Shown piece by piece: positions 33,229 to 45,035 of a stretch of 64,000 nucleotides of DNA. The notes below the pieces were generated by a model, which was given only the letters and a program-made list of their open reading frames with translations, was not told the origin of the DNA and searched no databases. The translations under genes were made by a program, and so were the position numbers. This DNA comes from Ianthella basta (taxonomy: Eukaryota > Porifera > Demospongiae > Verongiida > Ianthellidae): NCBI GenBank assembly GCA_964019415.1, contig OZ025883.1, forward strand, positions 6,958,756 through 7,022,755. Direction: 5' to 3'. Positions within the stretch are counted from its first letter, which is position 1. The number at the start of each line of letters is the position of its first letter.

Positions 33229-34275
33229 GTAGGGGAGAATTGGGTGTGGGGACCAGTGGGGTGGAGATTTGGGTGTGGGGACCAGTGAGTGGCGAATGTT
33301 TGTGTTAAGAGACTAAATTGAACACTATTGAGGGACAGTAATTCATCTTGACTTTGGAAGGAATGAGAGTAGAGAGTGTTCACTAAAGATGGCTACCTAC
33401 TCCAGTTAATGCCCATTCACCAATAGCTGCAGGTCTGTAGGAAGCATTTAAAATGTGGTGTGGCCAGCTGAAAATCATCTTTGGTGTCACAGGTCACAAT
33501 GGTGCTGCTATACGAAAGAGATTTTGAGCTTTCACTGCATCAACCATTTCCAGAAGTGAGGCTGAGTATCGTGTAAGCTCTAATTTTCGCTGGACTATAG
33601 TATTGCGAATCACCGCTTAGAAGGGTAATTTGCGATTTTATTTTCAGGAATGTTCACCAAGTTATTTGTATTGGTAACAAAGTTTTGTGTGTTGCGTTTG
33701 TTATAATAAGATGCAAATGGTTGTATAATACAGCTGTCCAATTTACTGTACACATGGCTTGTTTCAACAGGAGGTGATTAATGTGACGTACACATGTGCC
33801 AAAGGCCGAGTTAAACAGTTTCTTGAGTCTGTCTGTCATTGTGCAGAAGTGTGAAACAGATAATCTTTCTGCAGTTCTGGGCCTTGCAGCACAATTTACA
33901 TCTATGTTAAATTTGATTTCTTTTCACTAAGTTTTACAATTTTCTGTCTGTCTTTGTGATTAGCAGTCATAACAGTATTCGCTCTGAAGAATGGGTACTG
34001 TTACAGTATGTACATGGTAAATTTCTTAATTGGTCTTTCTCGTATCTGAGCAGCTGCCAGTACCAATTGCTTATCATCTGCATTAAAGTGCAAGTTGTTA
34101 GATCACTTGTAAGACCATGCATGGTGTCATGTTTGCTACAGAAGGTGCAGCAATGCCCCGGTCATGTGACTGGTTATCACAGAGCCAGGACCATAGAATG
34201 GCAAGGGTTCAGGTTTCAGGGCAGCCAGGCCAGCCTTCCCCATGACAGCATGCATGCAACACATGCATACATTCA

Positions 34276-34276
<1 letters not shown>
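33229..34276. other. Gene-free stretch
   Basis: Starts with about two 29-bp tandem units, then sequence matching 4791-5757. No gene seen. Confidence 0.5.

Positions 34277-34367
<91 letters not shown>
34277..34367. repeat. (CA)n microsatellite, short allele
   Basis: About 45 uninterrupted CA units; homolog of 5758-6036. Confidence 0.97.
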
Positions 34368-34369
<2 letters not shown>

Positions 34370-34528
34370 ATGTTACATACATAGCTCGATCTGCAGGTCT
34401 AAGGTAGTTCAGTACAGTTAAAATACTGCACATTCACATTATCTTTTATGAGTGTTTACGCACTGTACACTGAAAGGCCTTCCATACAATTGCTGTATGG
34501 AAGGAAAGGAAGTTATATAGTCAGTGAA

Positions 34529-34698
34529 TCCATTGTAGCAGTGCACATTAGCCAAAGTTAACAATTATTCAGCCGTTTCAGTGACATTACAGTAACCTTC
34601 ATCAGTGATTAAGGTGACTGTAAGGTGACTGCATGCAATGTCACTGAAACGTCTGAACACTTGTTAACTTTGGCTAGTGTGGACCAAGCTACAATGGA
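34529..34698. mobile_element. 170-bp inverted-repeat MITE-like element, copy 2
   Basis: Same ends, arms and minus-strand CTGATGA...GAAAC core as 6198-6367. Confidence 0.8.
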
Positions 34699-35213
34699 CA
34701 ATTTTCCTAGCCACTGCAGTCCTCTACAAACAAGTCAGTGAATCACACACAATTTAACTGCAAGCTAAACAGTTGTATTTCCTAAAGCTTTGCTAACCCA
34801 CTTTCCTTCACTTGGCTGTATTGTTCCTAATTTTTCGGCTCCCTAATTGTTCGGCACCTGCCTAAGTAAGGTCGGATCATACTTGAATTTTTGACAAAAA
34901 ATGGCTGCCTCTTATTGTTTGTCTCGGACTCTAATAAGTCGTTGCCTGCTGCGGAATCTAATGAATCGTCGCACTCACTTAGTTCCCATTTGAAGTGTTG
35001 TATCAACTGCAGCCTCCCACTGCTCCATGTGAGCATGATACCCACGAACTATCGTAAGCGAGAATTCGACCATTTTGTTTTCTATTAGATATTCCGTCGT
35101 GTACTCTAATTAGTTATCATAAATTCCTAATGTTTCGTCGCAACCCATATATTCCTAAGTGCTGACTTGGATCTGTGTTTTATTCTGCTGAAATATTAGG
35201 GACAATACGGTAC

Positions 35214-37384
35214 CCTGGGTCCAGTGAGTCCTATGGGGGGTCCAGAGCGTCTTATATGGGGTCCAGTGCATTCTATGGGGAATCCAGTGCTTCGTATGGG
35301 GGGTCTAGTGCGTCCTATATGGGGCCCAGTGCGTCCTATATGGGGTCCAGTGCATTTTGTATGTGGTCCAATGTGTCTTATATGGGGGTCTAGTGAGTCC
35401 TATGAGGTATCCATTGCATCCTTTATGGAGTACATTGCGTCTTATGGGGGTCCGTGCATCCTATATGGGGTCCACTGCGTCCTATATGGGGTCCAGTGCG
35501 TCCTATGGGGGTCCAGTGCATCTTGTAAGGTGTCCAGTGTGTCCTATTTGGGGTCCAGTGAGTCCTATATGGGGTCCAGTGCATTCTATATGGGGTCCAG
35601 TGTGTCCTATATGGAGTCCAGTGCGTCCTATATGGGGTCCACTGCGTCCTATATGGGGTCCAGTGCGTCCTATGGGGGTCCAGTGCATCTTGTAAGGTGT
35701 CCAGTGCGTCCTATATGGGGTTCAGTGCATTCTATATGGGGTCCAGTGCGTCCTATATGGGGTCCAGTGCGTCCTATATGGGGTCCAGTGCATCCTATAT
35801 GTGGTCCAGTGCGTTCTATATGGGGTCCAGTGCGTCATGCATGGGGTCCAGTGCATTCTGTATGGTGTCTAGTGCGTTCTATATGGGGTCCAGTGTGTTC
35901 TATGTTGGGTCCAGTGCGTTCTATATGGGGTCCAGTGTGTTCTATGTTGGGTCCAGTGCGTCCTAAATGGGGTCCAGTGCATTCTGTATGGGATTGAGTG
36001 TGTCCTATATGGGGTCCAGTGCGTCCTATATGGGGTCCAGTGCATTCTATATGGGGTCCAGTGCGTCCTGTATGGGGTCCAGTGCGTTCTATGCGTCCTA
36101 AATGGGGTCCAGTGCATTCTGTATGGGATTGAGTGTGTCCTATATGGGGTCCAGTGCGTCCTATATGGGGTCCAGTGCATTCTATATGGGGTCCAGTGCG
36201 TCCTATATGGGGTCCAGTGCATTCTAAAATGGGGCCCAGTGCATTCTATATGGGGTCCAGTGCGTCCTATGGGGGTCCAGTGCATCCTGTATGGCGTTCA
36301 ACACATCCTATATGGGGTCCAGTGCATTCTATATGGGGTCCAGTGCGTTCTATGGTGGGTCCAGTGCATTCTATATGGGGTCCAGTGCGTTCTACATGGG
36401 GTCCAGTGCGTTCTATGTTGGGTCCAGTGCGTTCTATATGGGGTCCAGTGTGTCCTATGTGGGGTCCAGTGCTTCCTATATGGGGTCCCGTGCATTCTAT
36501 ATGGGGTCCAGTGCGTCCTATATGGGGTCCAGTGCATTCTAATCTGGGGCCCAGTGCATTCTATGGTGGGTCCAGTGCGTCCTATATGGGGTCCAGTGCA
36601 TTCTAATCTGGGGCCCAGTGCATTCTATGGTGGGTCCAGTGCATCCTATATGGGGTCCAGTGCATTCTAATATGGGGCCCAGTGCATTCTATATGGGGTC
36701 CAGTGCGTCCTATGGGGGTCCAGTGCATCCTGTATGGTGTTCAACACATCCTATATGGGGTCCAGTGCATTCTATATGGGGTCCAGTGCGTTCTATGGTG
36801 GGTCCAGTGCATTCTATATGGGGTCCAGTGCGTTCTACATGGGGTCCAGTGCGTTCTATGTTGGGTCCAGTGCGTTCTATATGGGGTCCAGTGTGTCCTA
36901 TGTGGGGTCCAGTGCTTCCTATATGGGGTCCCGTGCGTCCTATATGGGGTCCAGTGCATTCTATATGGGGTCCAGTGCATTCTATATAGGGTCCAGTGCA
37001 TCCTTTATGGGGTCCAGTGCATCCTTTATGGGGTCCAGTGCGTCCTATATGGGGTCCAGTGCATTCTATATGGGGTCCAGTGCGTCCTATATGGGGTCCA
37101 GTGCGTCCTATATGGGGTCCAGTGCGTCCTATATGGGTCCAGTGCGTCCTATATGGGTCCAGTGCATCCTATATGGGGTCCAGTGCGTCCTATATAGGGT
37201 CCAGTGCATTCTAATATGGGGTCCAGTGCGTCCTGTATGGGGTCCAGTGTGTCCTATATGGGGTCTAGTGTGTCCTATATGGGGTCCAGTGCATTCTGTA
37301 TGGGGTCCAGTGCATTCTATATGGGGTCCAGTGCATCCTGTATGGTGTCCAGTGTGTCCTATATGGGGTCCAGTGTGTCCTAAA
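35214..37384. repeat. 21-bp minisatellite, array 2
   Basis: About 100 units of the TCCAGTGCGTCCTATATGGG family. A block of about 440 bp is itself repeated (about 36230-36540 and 36670-36990 share variants such as the AACACATCC unit), showing higher-order duplication. It ends about 80 bp before the MTOR exon at 37463. Confidence 0.95.
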
Positions 37385-37462
37385 TTGTCCTGCTTTATGT
37401 ACTATGGGGTCTTGCTTTCATAGTAACCCCTGGTCTTACTTGGTTCCTTTTGGTCTCCACAG

Positions 37463-37589
37463 GGAGGATCTCCAAGAATGACTGGGTGGAGTGGTTGTGT
37501 CAGCTTGGAGTGGAGCTGCTGAAGGAGTCCCCTAGCCCCACCCTGTGTTCCTGTTGGGCTCTTGCTCAAGTGTACAAGTCGCTTCCTCA
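37463..37589 (+). pseudogene. MTOR: MTOR exon fragment (FAT start), undamaged copy
   Basis: Reads [42 protein letters not shown] with the Trp intact, acceptor CCACAG and donor GTGAGT. No following MTOR exon is present before the next duplicate at 40102, so it is still a fragment. Confidence 0.85.
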
Positions 37590-37852
37590 GTGAGTGGAGT
37601 GTGTGAGTGTGCATGGGTGAAAGTGACTGGTGAGTGCTTGAGTGAGTGGCAGTGGCAGTACTCTATACTGAGACTGTTTTGGGACTGTAAATCACAAATT
37701 ACTAGTTATCATGTTTACAGCAAATTATTGAATTTTTCATTTTTGACCACTCTGAAGGTAGAAGTTATATTTATTGCATAGCAACATGTGTGAAAGTGTT
37801 TGTAACTGCATTTTAGACTATTTCCTCATTTTTGTACTCTTATTTCTATTGC

Positions 37853-38165
37853 CATATGCCATATTCCCCGGTGACTTTCACTTGGTAGTGTCAGTTCCCT
37901 ATGTTTGTAAGAGATGCATAAATCCTCTGGGGGGATGCCATATTCCCTAGTGAAATTCATTTAGGGGAGCCAGATGCCTGATGTTTCCAGAGGTTGCCTA
38001 AATCACTAGGGGGATGCCATATTCCCTAGTGAAATTCATTTAGGGGAGCCAGATGCCTGATGTTTCCAGATGTTGCCTAAATCCCTAGGGGGATGCCATA
38101 TTCCCTAGTGAATTCACTCGGTGGTGCCACTGTGCCATGTTTGTAGGGGATGCCTAAATCATGTG
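37853..38165. repeat. 79-bp tandem repeat
   Basis: About four copies of a 79-bp unit with GGGGATGCCATATTCCCTAG spaced exactly 79 bp at 37931, 38010 and 38089. The first copy is degenerate. Absent from the first unit. Confidence 0.85.
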
Positions 38166-38658
38166 GTGGTGGTGGTTATATTCAATTTAGTCTGTGTTTC
38201 TCACTGGAGCTCCTTGTGTTCAATTGTATGTACTTGTTCTGAAAAGGAATGTCAATTCCCTTAAAATTACTCATTCCCTTAATATGCAATATGTAATCAT
38301 TGTCCCTTGAACCGTCTTCCATACCCCTGGGCAGGTCAGGGGAAGGGACTGGCTTAGCAAGGTTCATTTCAGTGTGTCAAAGGTCAATTACTTCCCGACC
38401 TTCAAACTTCTCCTACTTTAACATGAAATTGCCTCCATCGCTGTCTGCTATCGCTCTTTCCTGGTCTTCTAGAGGAAGATGTCCCTGAAGTCATTCCTGG
38501 CCGCAGCCTTTCCACTCAAAGCAGTACCCAGCCCTCTACAAGCTCTCCGTGCAGCACGTTCTCTTACTTTTGAATACACACATTCATTTGTGTGCAACTC
38601 AGCACGTTAGTGTGTGTGGACTTTATCAGAACATCACACATGCAACACTGCAACACCC

Positions 38659-38659
<1 letters not shown>

Positions 38660-38724
<65 letters not shown>

Positions 38725-38925
38725 GCATGCACACACATACACACCCCACACACACACACCCACACACACATCCCACACACCCCACACACCCTCGCATGCA
38801 CACACATACACACCCCACACACACCCACACACACACACACCCACACACACACACACACCCTCACACACCCACACATGTGCATGCACACACACACACACAC
38901 ACACACATGTGCATGTACACACATC
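38660..38925. repeat. CA-rich microsatellite with CCACAC interruptions
   Basis: Imperfect CA/CCACAC/CATGCA mixture. Open frames here are artefacts. Confidence 0.9.
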
Positions 38926-38990
38926 CGTGCTATAATGTTGTTCACAAATAGTGTGCTAAGTGGTCTGTGTCTCTTTTCCACTTGCTGCAG

Positions 38991-39339
38991 GTCTGACTCC
39001 AGCCAAGGTACGCTATGCACAAGGAGAACTGAAGAAGTTTGACATTGATGGAATTGGTAAGTGAGGGAGGGGAGGAGACTTCTGACCGGCTGATCTTGTA
39101 GCCTTGTTGGCATGGTAACAGATGACTCAACAGATGACCTCATAGTGTTCTATTCTTAGAAGTGCCCAGCCCCCTCCCATTTGCTATATTTGACTCCGCC
39201 CTCTTGTATCACCTCCCTCTATATTACAGGCTGGGTGGACAAGGCAGTGCTCCTTCCACTGGTGAAGGCCGTCTTCTCCTACCGGCTGAGGGAGAATGAA
39301 ATCAAGGTGTTCCTGACTAGCCCAAGCCTGAAGGCCATG
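38991..39339 (+). other. Two-exon fragment of an unrecognised protein
   Basis: Exon 38991-39056 (acceptor TTGCTGCAG, donor GTAAGT) and exon 39230-39339 (acceptor ATTACAG, donor GTGAAC) join in frame. They read LTPAKVRYAQGELKKFDIDG, IGWVDKAVLLPLVKAV, FSYRLRENEIKVFLTSPSLK. The composition and splice sites look genuinely coding, but I do not recognise the family. There is no counterpart in the first repeat unit. It is flanked by MTOR exon copies and could be part of a transferred or retained neighbour gene. Confidence 0.55.
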
Positions 39340-39533
39340 GTGAACACCACACCACACTCCACCCAGTATTGTCGCAATTTGCTTCATTTCAAATTCTATA
39401 CTACACTACACACCGAGTTACATCACACTGCAGTACTCTTCAGGTGGACCACTTTGTACCTCAGTGCTACACATGACACATCAGACCACACAATGTCCAC
39501 TCTGCGTCAGTCATCACCACAATCATTACCGTA

Positions 39534-39632
39534 ATTGTGCATGTAATGTCTTTAGTGATAGAGAAACCAAGTTTCCCTTGTGACATGTAATTGTGCATGT
39601 AATGTCTTTAGTGATAGAGAAACCAAGATTCC
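39534..39632. repeat. Direct duplication of about 50 bp
   Basis: TTGTGCATGTAATGTCTTTA GTGATAGAGAAACCAAG occurs twice in a row (about 39534 and 39590). Confidence 0.8.
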
Positions 39633-39974
39633 CTTTCATGAGTTCACTTGTTGGATCAAATTGAAGGTAGATCTCGCCACTCCCAAGTTCTCCAGTCGTT
39701 TAAATCCTAGTACACTCTCTAAAAAGAAAGTTCTCCCTTCATGCGCTGCTTGTAGGACTCAAGCGGCGCCCACGCTTTATTCAGTACGAGAGGCCGCTGA
39801 CAGCCTTTTTCTTGCGACGCTTCTTGCCTTTCGCCTTGTGCTCTGAGAAGAGCGTGTTCTCTGGTTTCTATAGTAACTTCAGTCAGGTTCGTTCAGTAAA
39901 TTCATTCGACAGCGAACAAATTCAAGCGCTAATCGCTGCTGTTTGAATCGTAACAAGTCAGTTATAACAGGCTG

Positions 39975-39995
39975 CTCGGGCGCGAAGCGCCCGAG
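39975..39995. repeat. GC-rich hairpin with GAA triloop
   Basis: CTCGGGCGC, GAA, GCGCCCGAG: a perfect 9-bp stem, flanked by GTTATAAC at 39961 and about 40030. Possibly the core of a small element whose ends are the two GTTATAAC repeats. Confidence 0.65.
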
Positions 39996-40101
39996 TGCGA
40001 TAAATCAGCCGGTGCCCTCGCGGCCATGTTATAACTAGTTCATGTACTACAGTCCTTCATGGTCTCCCTTTGTCTCTGTTGGTTTCTCTTGGTCTCCACA
40101 G

Positions 40102-40228
40102 GGAGGATCTCCAAGAACGACTGAGTGGAGTGGTTGTGTCAGCTTGGAGTGGAGCTGCTGAAGGAGTCCCCTAGCCCCACCCTGCGTTCCTGTTAGGCTC
40201 TTGCTCAAGTGTACAAGTCACTTCCTCA
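40102..40228 (+). pseudogene. MTOR: MTOR exon fragment (FAT start), copy with stop
   Basis: GRISKND, TGA stop, [18 protein letters not shown]; acceptor and donor intact. The same Trp-to-stop change as at 9585. Confidence 0.85.
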
Positions 40229-40239
40229 GTGAGTGGAGT

Positions 40240-42450
40240 GTGTGAGTGTGCATGGGTGAGAGTGACTGGTGAGTGCTTGAGTGAGTGGCAGTGGCAGTAC
40301 TCTATACTGAGACTGTTTTGGGACTGTAAATCACAAATGTTTGTATTTTAAGTGTTGAAATATTAAAAATACAATTTTCTGAATAAGGCCACTTTGACGA
40401 AGAAAATTTGTGTTTCCATGATGAGGTACGTGAAAATATTGGCCTGTGAAATTTGTGACAATTTGTTTCGTTGTAGTAGTAGGGACTGCAGGTTCAAATA
40501 TACTTTCAATTATGACAATATGTTGGTATCATTTTCGGATTGACCTACGTACCTTTTGCAATCAGTATGATACTTTTTTCATCCAATCCGTTCAGTAGAA
40601 GCTGAATTACAAGCTTGTGAACATTGGTACTGTACGATTTCTGACACACAGTAATAGGAATTGCGGTATGTACTGAATCACATGACATAACCCAAAGTCC
40701 AAAGCCTCTCTCAACTTTGCGTAAGCAGGACACCATTTACACAATAGCCAATAAGTGTTGTTAAGCATCCATATTCGACCCTACGCCACTGATTACAGCA
40801 CTTTCGCGATCCTTCTAGCAACCAGCTGGCTGAAAGTGGGCACACTGCACATCACCTTAGAAGCAAAGCGCTCATTACTCAAAGCCAGTACATCAGTGAA
40901 CATGAAAGTACTAAGGTAGGATAAATCTGCCAACGATCTTTGGATTGATACCACGTTTGCTGAGTTTGGTTTCTTCTGGTATCAGCGGTGAGCTCTTTAA
41001 TATGACATACTGCGCGGTATTATTGAGTTGGGCAGACATTTTGCTGCAATTGTGCAAGATGTCTGCAATGTCTAATTGTAGTAAATTGTGAATGTTTTAT
41101 TGCAACACTTTGATAAAATTGCATGCAGTGTTTGTCACTGTGGTAATGAGCATATGACAGTGATGTGAATCAATGATATAATGGCATCTTTGACTTACAA
41201 TCAAGTCACATGACTGTCACGTGACTTGGTTATTGCAGAGAGAAGGTGTTCAAGCTGTCTGATGAGAACTGGTGAATTGTGGATGACGACATCCGGTGTG
41301 ACAGCAGCCTTGGCCAGGGGCCGGGTGGAGTGGTCTATGATGAGTGAGTACATGCAGGTGATCCCAAAGGACAGTGTTGAGTGGTGTTCTACCGGTCAGT
41401 GACAGCAGTGCAGGGGAGAGGTACCTGCTGGCCCAACAGGTGAGGATTCTGTGTGTGAGTGCACTGTTAAGACTGCTGTGCTGTCCCCCCGTATGGGTCT
41501 CATTGGGCCAGGAAGTGACTGCACTGAGCAATCTGTTTAGGATGTCCTTCTGTTCTAGTCAAGGAGTGGACACACGTACAACACACACACACACACACTG
41601 CACAGTCACAAAGTGTACACACACACACATGTATCTACAGTGTACATAGGCAGAGTTTATATTGATACCATGCCAGTCTATCTGTACTTGGCCTGTCCCC
41701 CTCACCTGTCCCCCTCACCTGTCCCCCTCACCTGTCCCCCTTACCTGCCCCCCTCACCCATCCCCCTAACCCGTCCTCTCACCTGTCCCCCTAACCCGTC
41801 CCCTCACCTGTCCCCCTCACCTGTCCCCCTTACCTGCCCCCCTCACCCGTCCCCCTCACCTGTCCCCCTCACCTGTCCCCCTCACCTGTCCCCCTCACCT
41901 GTCCCCCTAACCCGTCCCCTCACCTGTCCCCCTTACCTGTCCCCCTCACCTGTCCCCCTTACCTGCCCCCCTCACCCGTTCCCCTAACCCGTCCCCTCAC
42001 CTGTCCCCCTTACCTGCCCCCCTCACCTGTCCCCCTCACCTGTCCCCCTCACCTGTCCCCTCACCTGTCCCCCTCACCCATCCCCCTAACCCGTCCCCTC
42101 ACCTGTCCCCCTCACCTGTCCCCCTCACCTGTCTCCCTTACCTGCCCCCCTCACCCATCCCCCTCACCTGTCCCCCTCACCCATCCCCCTTAGCGTTCCC
42201 TGTAATGAATATAAACACCCACTCTATTCCACACAACGGGTGTTATCCCTTCCCACGGTGTGTGTGTGTGTGTCTCCCAAACACACTCTTTCCATGCAGT
42301 GTGTGTTGGTGTGCCTCGTGTGCTGTGAAATACACTAACCCCATCTTGTATAGTTTGTACCAGCCACTGGTATTTATAGAGCATTCTCTATTGTCTTCCT
42401 ACTGACCTGGCCTGCTATTGACTACAGCATGTGAACAGAGTGGTGGGCAT
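40240..42450. repeat. R block, copy 4
   Basis: Follows 9720-11735, with a deletion of about 190 bp near 41485 relative to copy 1 and a greatly enlarged 13-bp array. Includes the unknown exon-like piece at 41239-41343 with a TGG-to-TGA stop. Confidence 0.8.
41692..42195. repeat. 13-bp C-rich tandem array, longest copy
   Basis: About 39 units of CTGTCCCCCTCAC with ACCCGT, ACCCAT and CTTAC variants. Confidence 0.92.
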
Positions 42451-44654
42451 TTTACACTCCATCACACTAAACTTATATAACTAACAGGATGCATGCTTCA
42501 TACCAACACCATTTGCTAGCTTGGTCATGCCAGTTTGCATCACCGGCCCCTATATGGCAAGGTGATCCCAGGATGCACCACGTGGAGGTCGGCATGATTC
42601 GCATCCCAAAGGGCGGTGTTTGCTTGCATGGGGCAACTTAATCCCCGCAAACATTCACCAACCCATGGCTATAGTAGCCGGTGTGACACATATGTAGTGT
42701 CAGTACATGGTAATTCACAAGAAGGTGGCCACAGTAGCCAGTGTGACACATTTCGTGTCATTACATGGTGATAATATGGCCATGGTGGCCTTTGTGACAC
42801 TCGTGTGTCTCCAAGTGAAGCTATTGCCTGCAGCAATGGAAAGCTACACAGTAAGAATCAGGGTAAATGAAGCAACCAAGGTTAGGTTGACAAAGTACAC
42901 TTGATGTGCTCGCAATATTGCGGTGTGCACGTGTCACACATACGTATATGAAGCAGGGCATATAGTGCCTCAGTTCACACAATGCTACATGTACATTGCT
43001 TTCATACAAGCATTTGCACTATATGTATGGCTATGCACATACTGTCCTGCTATGTACTTTGCAGGAAGTATGTGGAAATTGAACACACATCTATAGCAGA
43101 GCTGCTAAGACAACCATGTGTCAGTCACATGGAAAGGCTACGCATGTGTCTATAAGAGACATAAATTATACTAAACATTAACATACACAATACTATACTA
43201 TACTACATTTACACAGTACAGTACAGTACTAAACTATACATTAACATACACAATACTATACTATACTACATTTACACAGTACAGTACAGTACTAAACTAT
43301 ACATTAACATACACAATACTATACTATACTACATTTATACAGTACAGTACAGTACTAAACTATACATTAACATACACAATACTATACTATACTACATTTA
43401 CACAGTACAGTACAGTACTAAACTATACATTAACATACACAATACTATACTATACTACATTTATACAGTACAGTACAGTACTAAACTATACATTAACATA
43501 CACAATACTATACTATACTACATTTATACAGTACAGTACAGTACTAAACTATACATTAACATACACAATACTATACTATACTATACTACATTTATACAGT
43601 ACAGTACAGTACTAAACTATACATTAACATACACTATACTATACTACATTTATACAGTACAGTACAGTACTAAACTATACATTAACATACACAATACTAT
43701 ACTATACTACATTTATACAGTACAGTACAGTACTAAACTATACATTATGTAGACACTCGATCGCATACATACAACATCATAAAACATTACATAAACAATA
43801 TCATAACTTAACTCAAAGTACTTGCTTCATTTATTTCGATATTATATACTTAGGTGTCATGCACTGAAAGCTGGTTGGTATGGTTGGTTCGGCGCTCACG
43901 TCGTTCTTTACAAAGCTTTAAATCCTCTCTAACGACGTTTCGCCGTGTTTGAATCGAACGAAATGTGGTCATAAACATGTGTTAATAGAGTGATACTAAT
44001 AAAAAGCCTAAGGAACGTCTCTTCTGCAAGATACAGCTCCAATTATCACTGACGGACATTGTAAAATGGCCGCGCGCTCGACGCTTTCTGTTTGCTAGGC
44101 TCAAAACCATCTTTCTTTAGATTTCGCCGTATATCCAAAGAACGCAAAGTGTTTCTAGAACATGTTTAAGTAATATTATTGTGGTAGGAAGCTTACTTAA
44201 CTGTTTTTCTGCGAGGTACAGCCCTAAATACAACAGAAGTCTAGTGACCCGTAGGCACACCCGTAATGGAGGACCAGCGAGTCATGACACATAATTATAG
44301 CCATGATTCGCTCATATAGTCATCATAGGGTAGCCTTTTAGCCAGCACACTCCTCCTCCAGGCACAAAGTAACAATTGCTCATTCAGAATGTCATATAGA
44401 TCAAAAAGCAGTAGGCAAACATTTGACAGTTTGGTAGGGATGCTTTCACTGGATATGACTGGCTGCTCTGGAGACTTGAAACTCTTTCAAACCCAACGGT
44501 CTAGTGTGTCTTGATGTATCTTTCAGGCCAACAACAATACTGTACCCCCAACTATCTAATTTACTGAACGTACATGGGAAAATTGCTAGCAAGTAGTTCG
44601 AGGTTCAGGGGCGCCCCGGCGCCCCACGAGTTTTTTAACTCGAAATACTTATTA
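42451..44654. other. 2.2-kb segment specific to the second unit
   Basis: It replaces the sequence found at 11740-12280 of the first unit. Apart from the 63-bp array it holds no supported gene. Open frames at 42707-42904 are short and featureless. CGTCGTT and AACGACG pieces near 43900 hint at an old inverted element. Confidence 0.5.
43160..43747. repeat. 63-bp AT-rich tandem repeat
   Basis: About nine copies of a 63-bp unit containing CATTAACATACACAATACTA and GTACAGTACAGTACTAAACT. Exact 63-bp spacing is seen, for example 43239 to 43302. Low sequence divergence suggests recent expansion. Confidence 0.95.
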
Positions 44655-45033
44655 TATATAATTTCCTCCCCTTTCTATAATTCTCTGTGTGTCCTGTATA
44701 CACCGGTGATGGGAGGTCTCACCATTGCAATAGGTAGCTGTACACATGTACTCTAACTGTTATAATTGTAATGAATGTCTTTGTACAGTTACTTGACGAA
44801 TATTTGCCCTTAGGGTGGGTTCCCAGCCTGTTACCTGCAATTTGAGTGTGTGACTCATCAAAACCATCTACGTGTGATGATTGACACGTTTCCATAGACT
44901 AGCTCCGTAATCTCCATGGGCACATTTACATTTGCTTACTGTGCATGCATTGTACATTATATGATGGCACCCTGAGAAGTTGTCTTGTTCCCCTAGGACA
45001 TGTCGCACGTGTGCCTTAAGCTTAATGTAGACA
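44655..45033. repeat. R block, internally deleted piece
   Basis: Follows 12284-12540, then jumps to the sequence of about 13446-13542, and ends exactly where a minisatellite begins. Confidence 0.7.
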
Positions 45034-45035
45034 AT

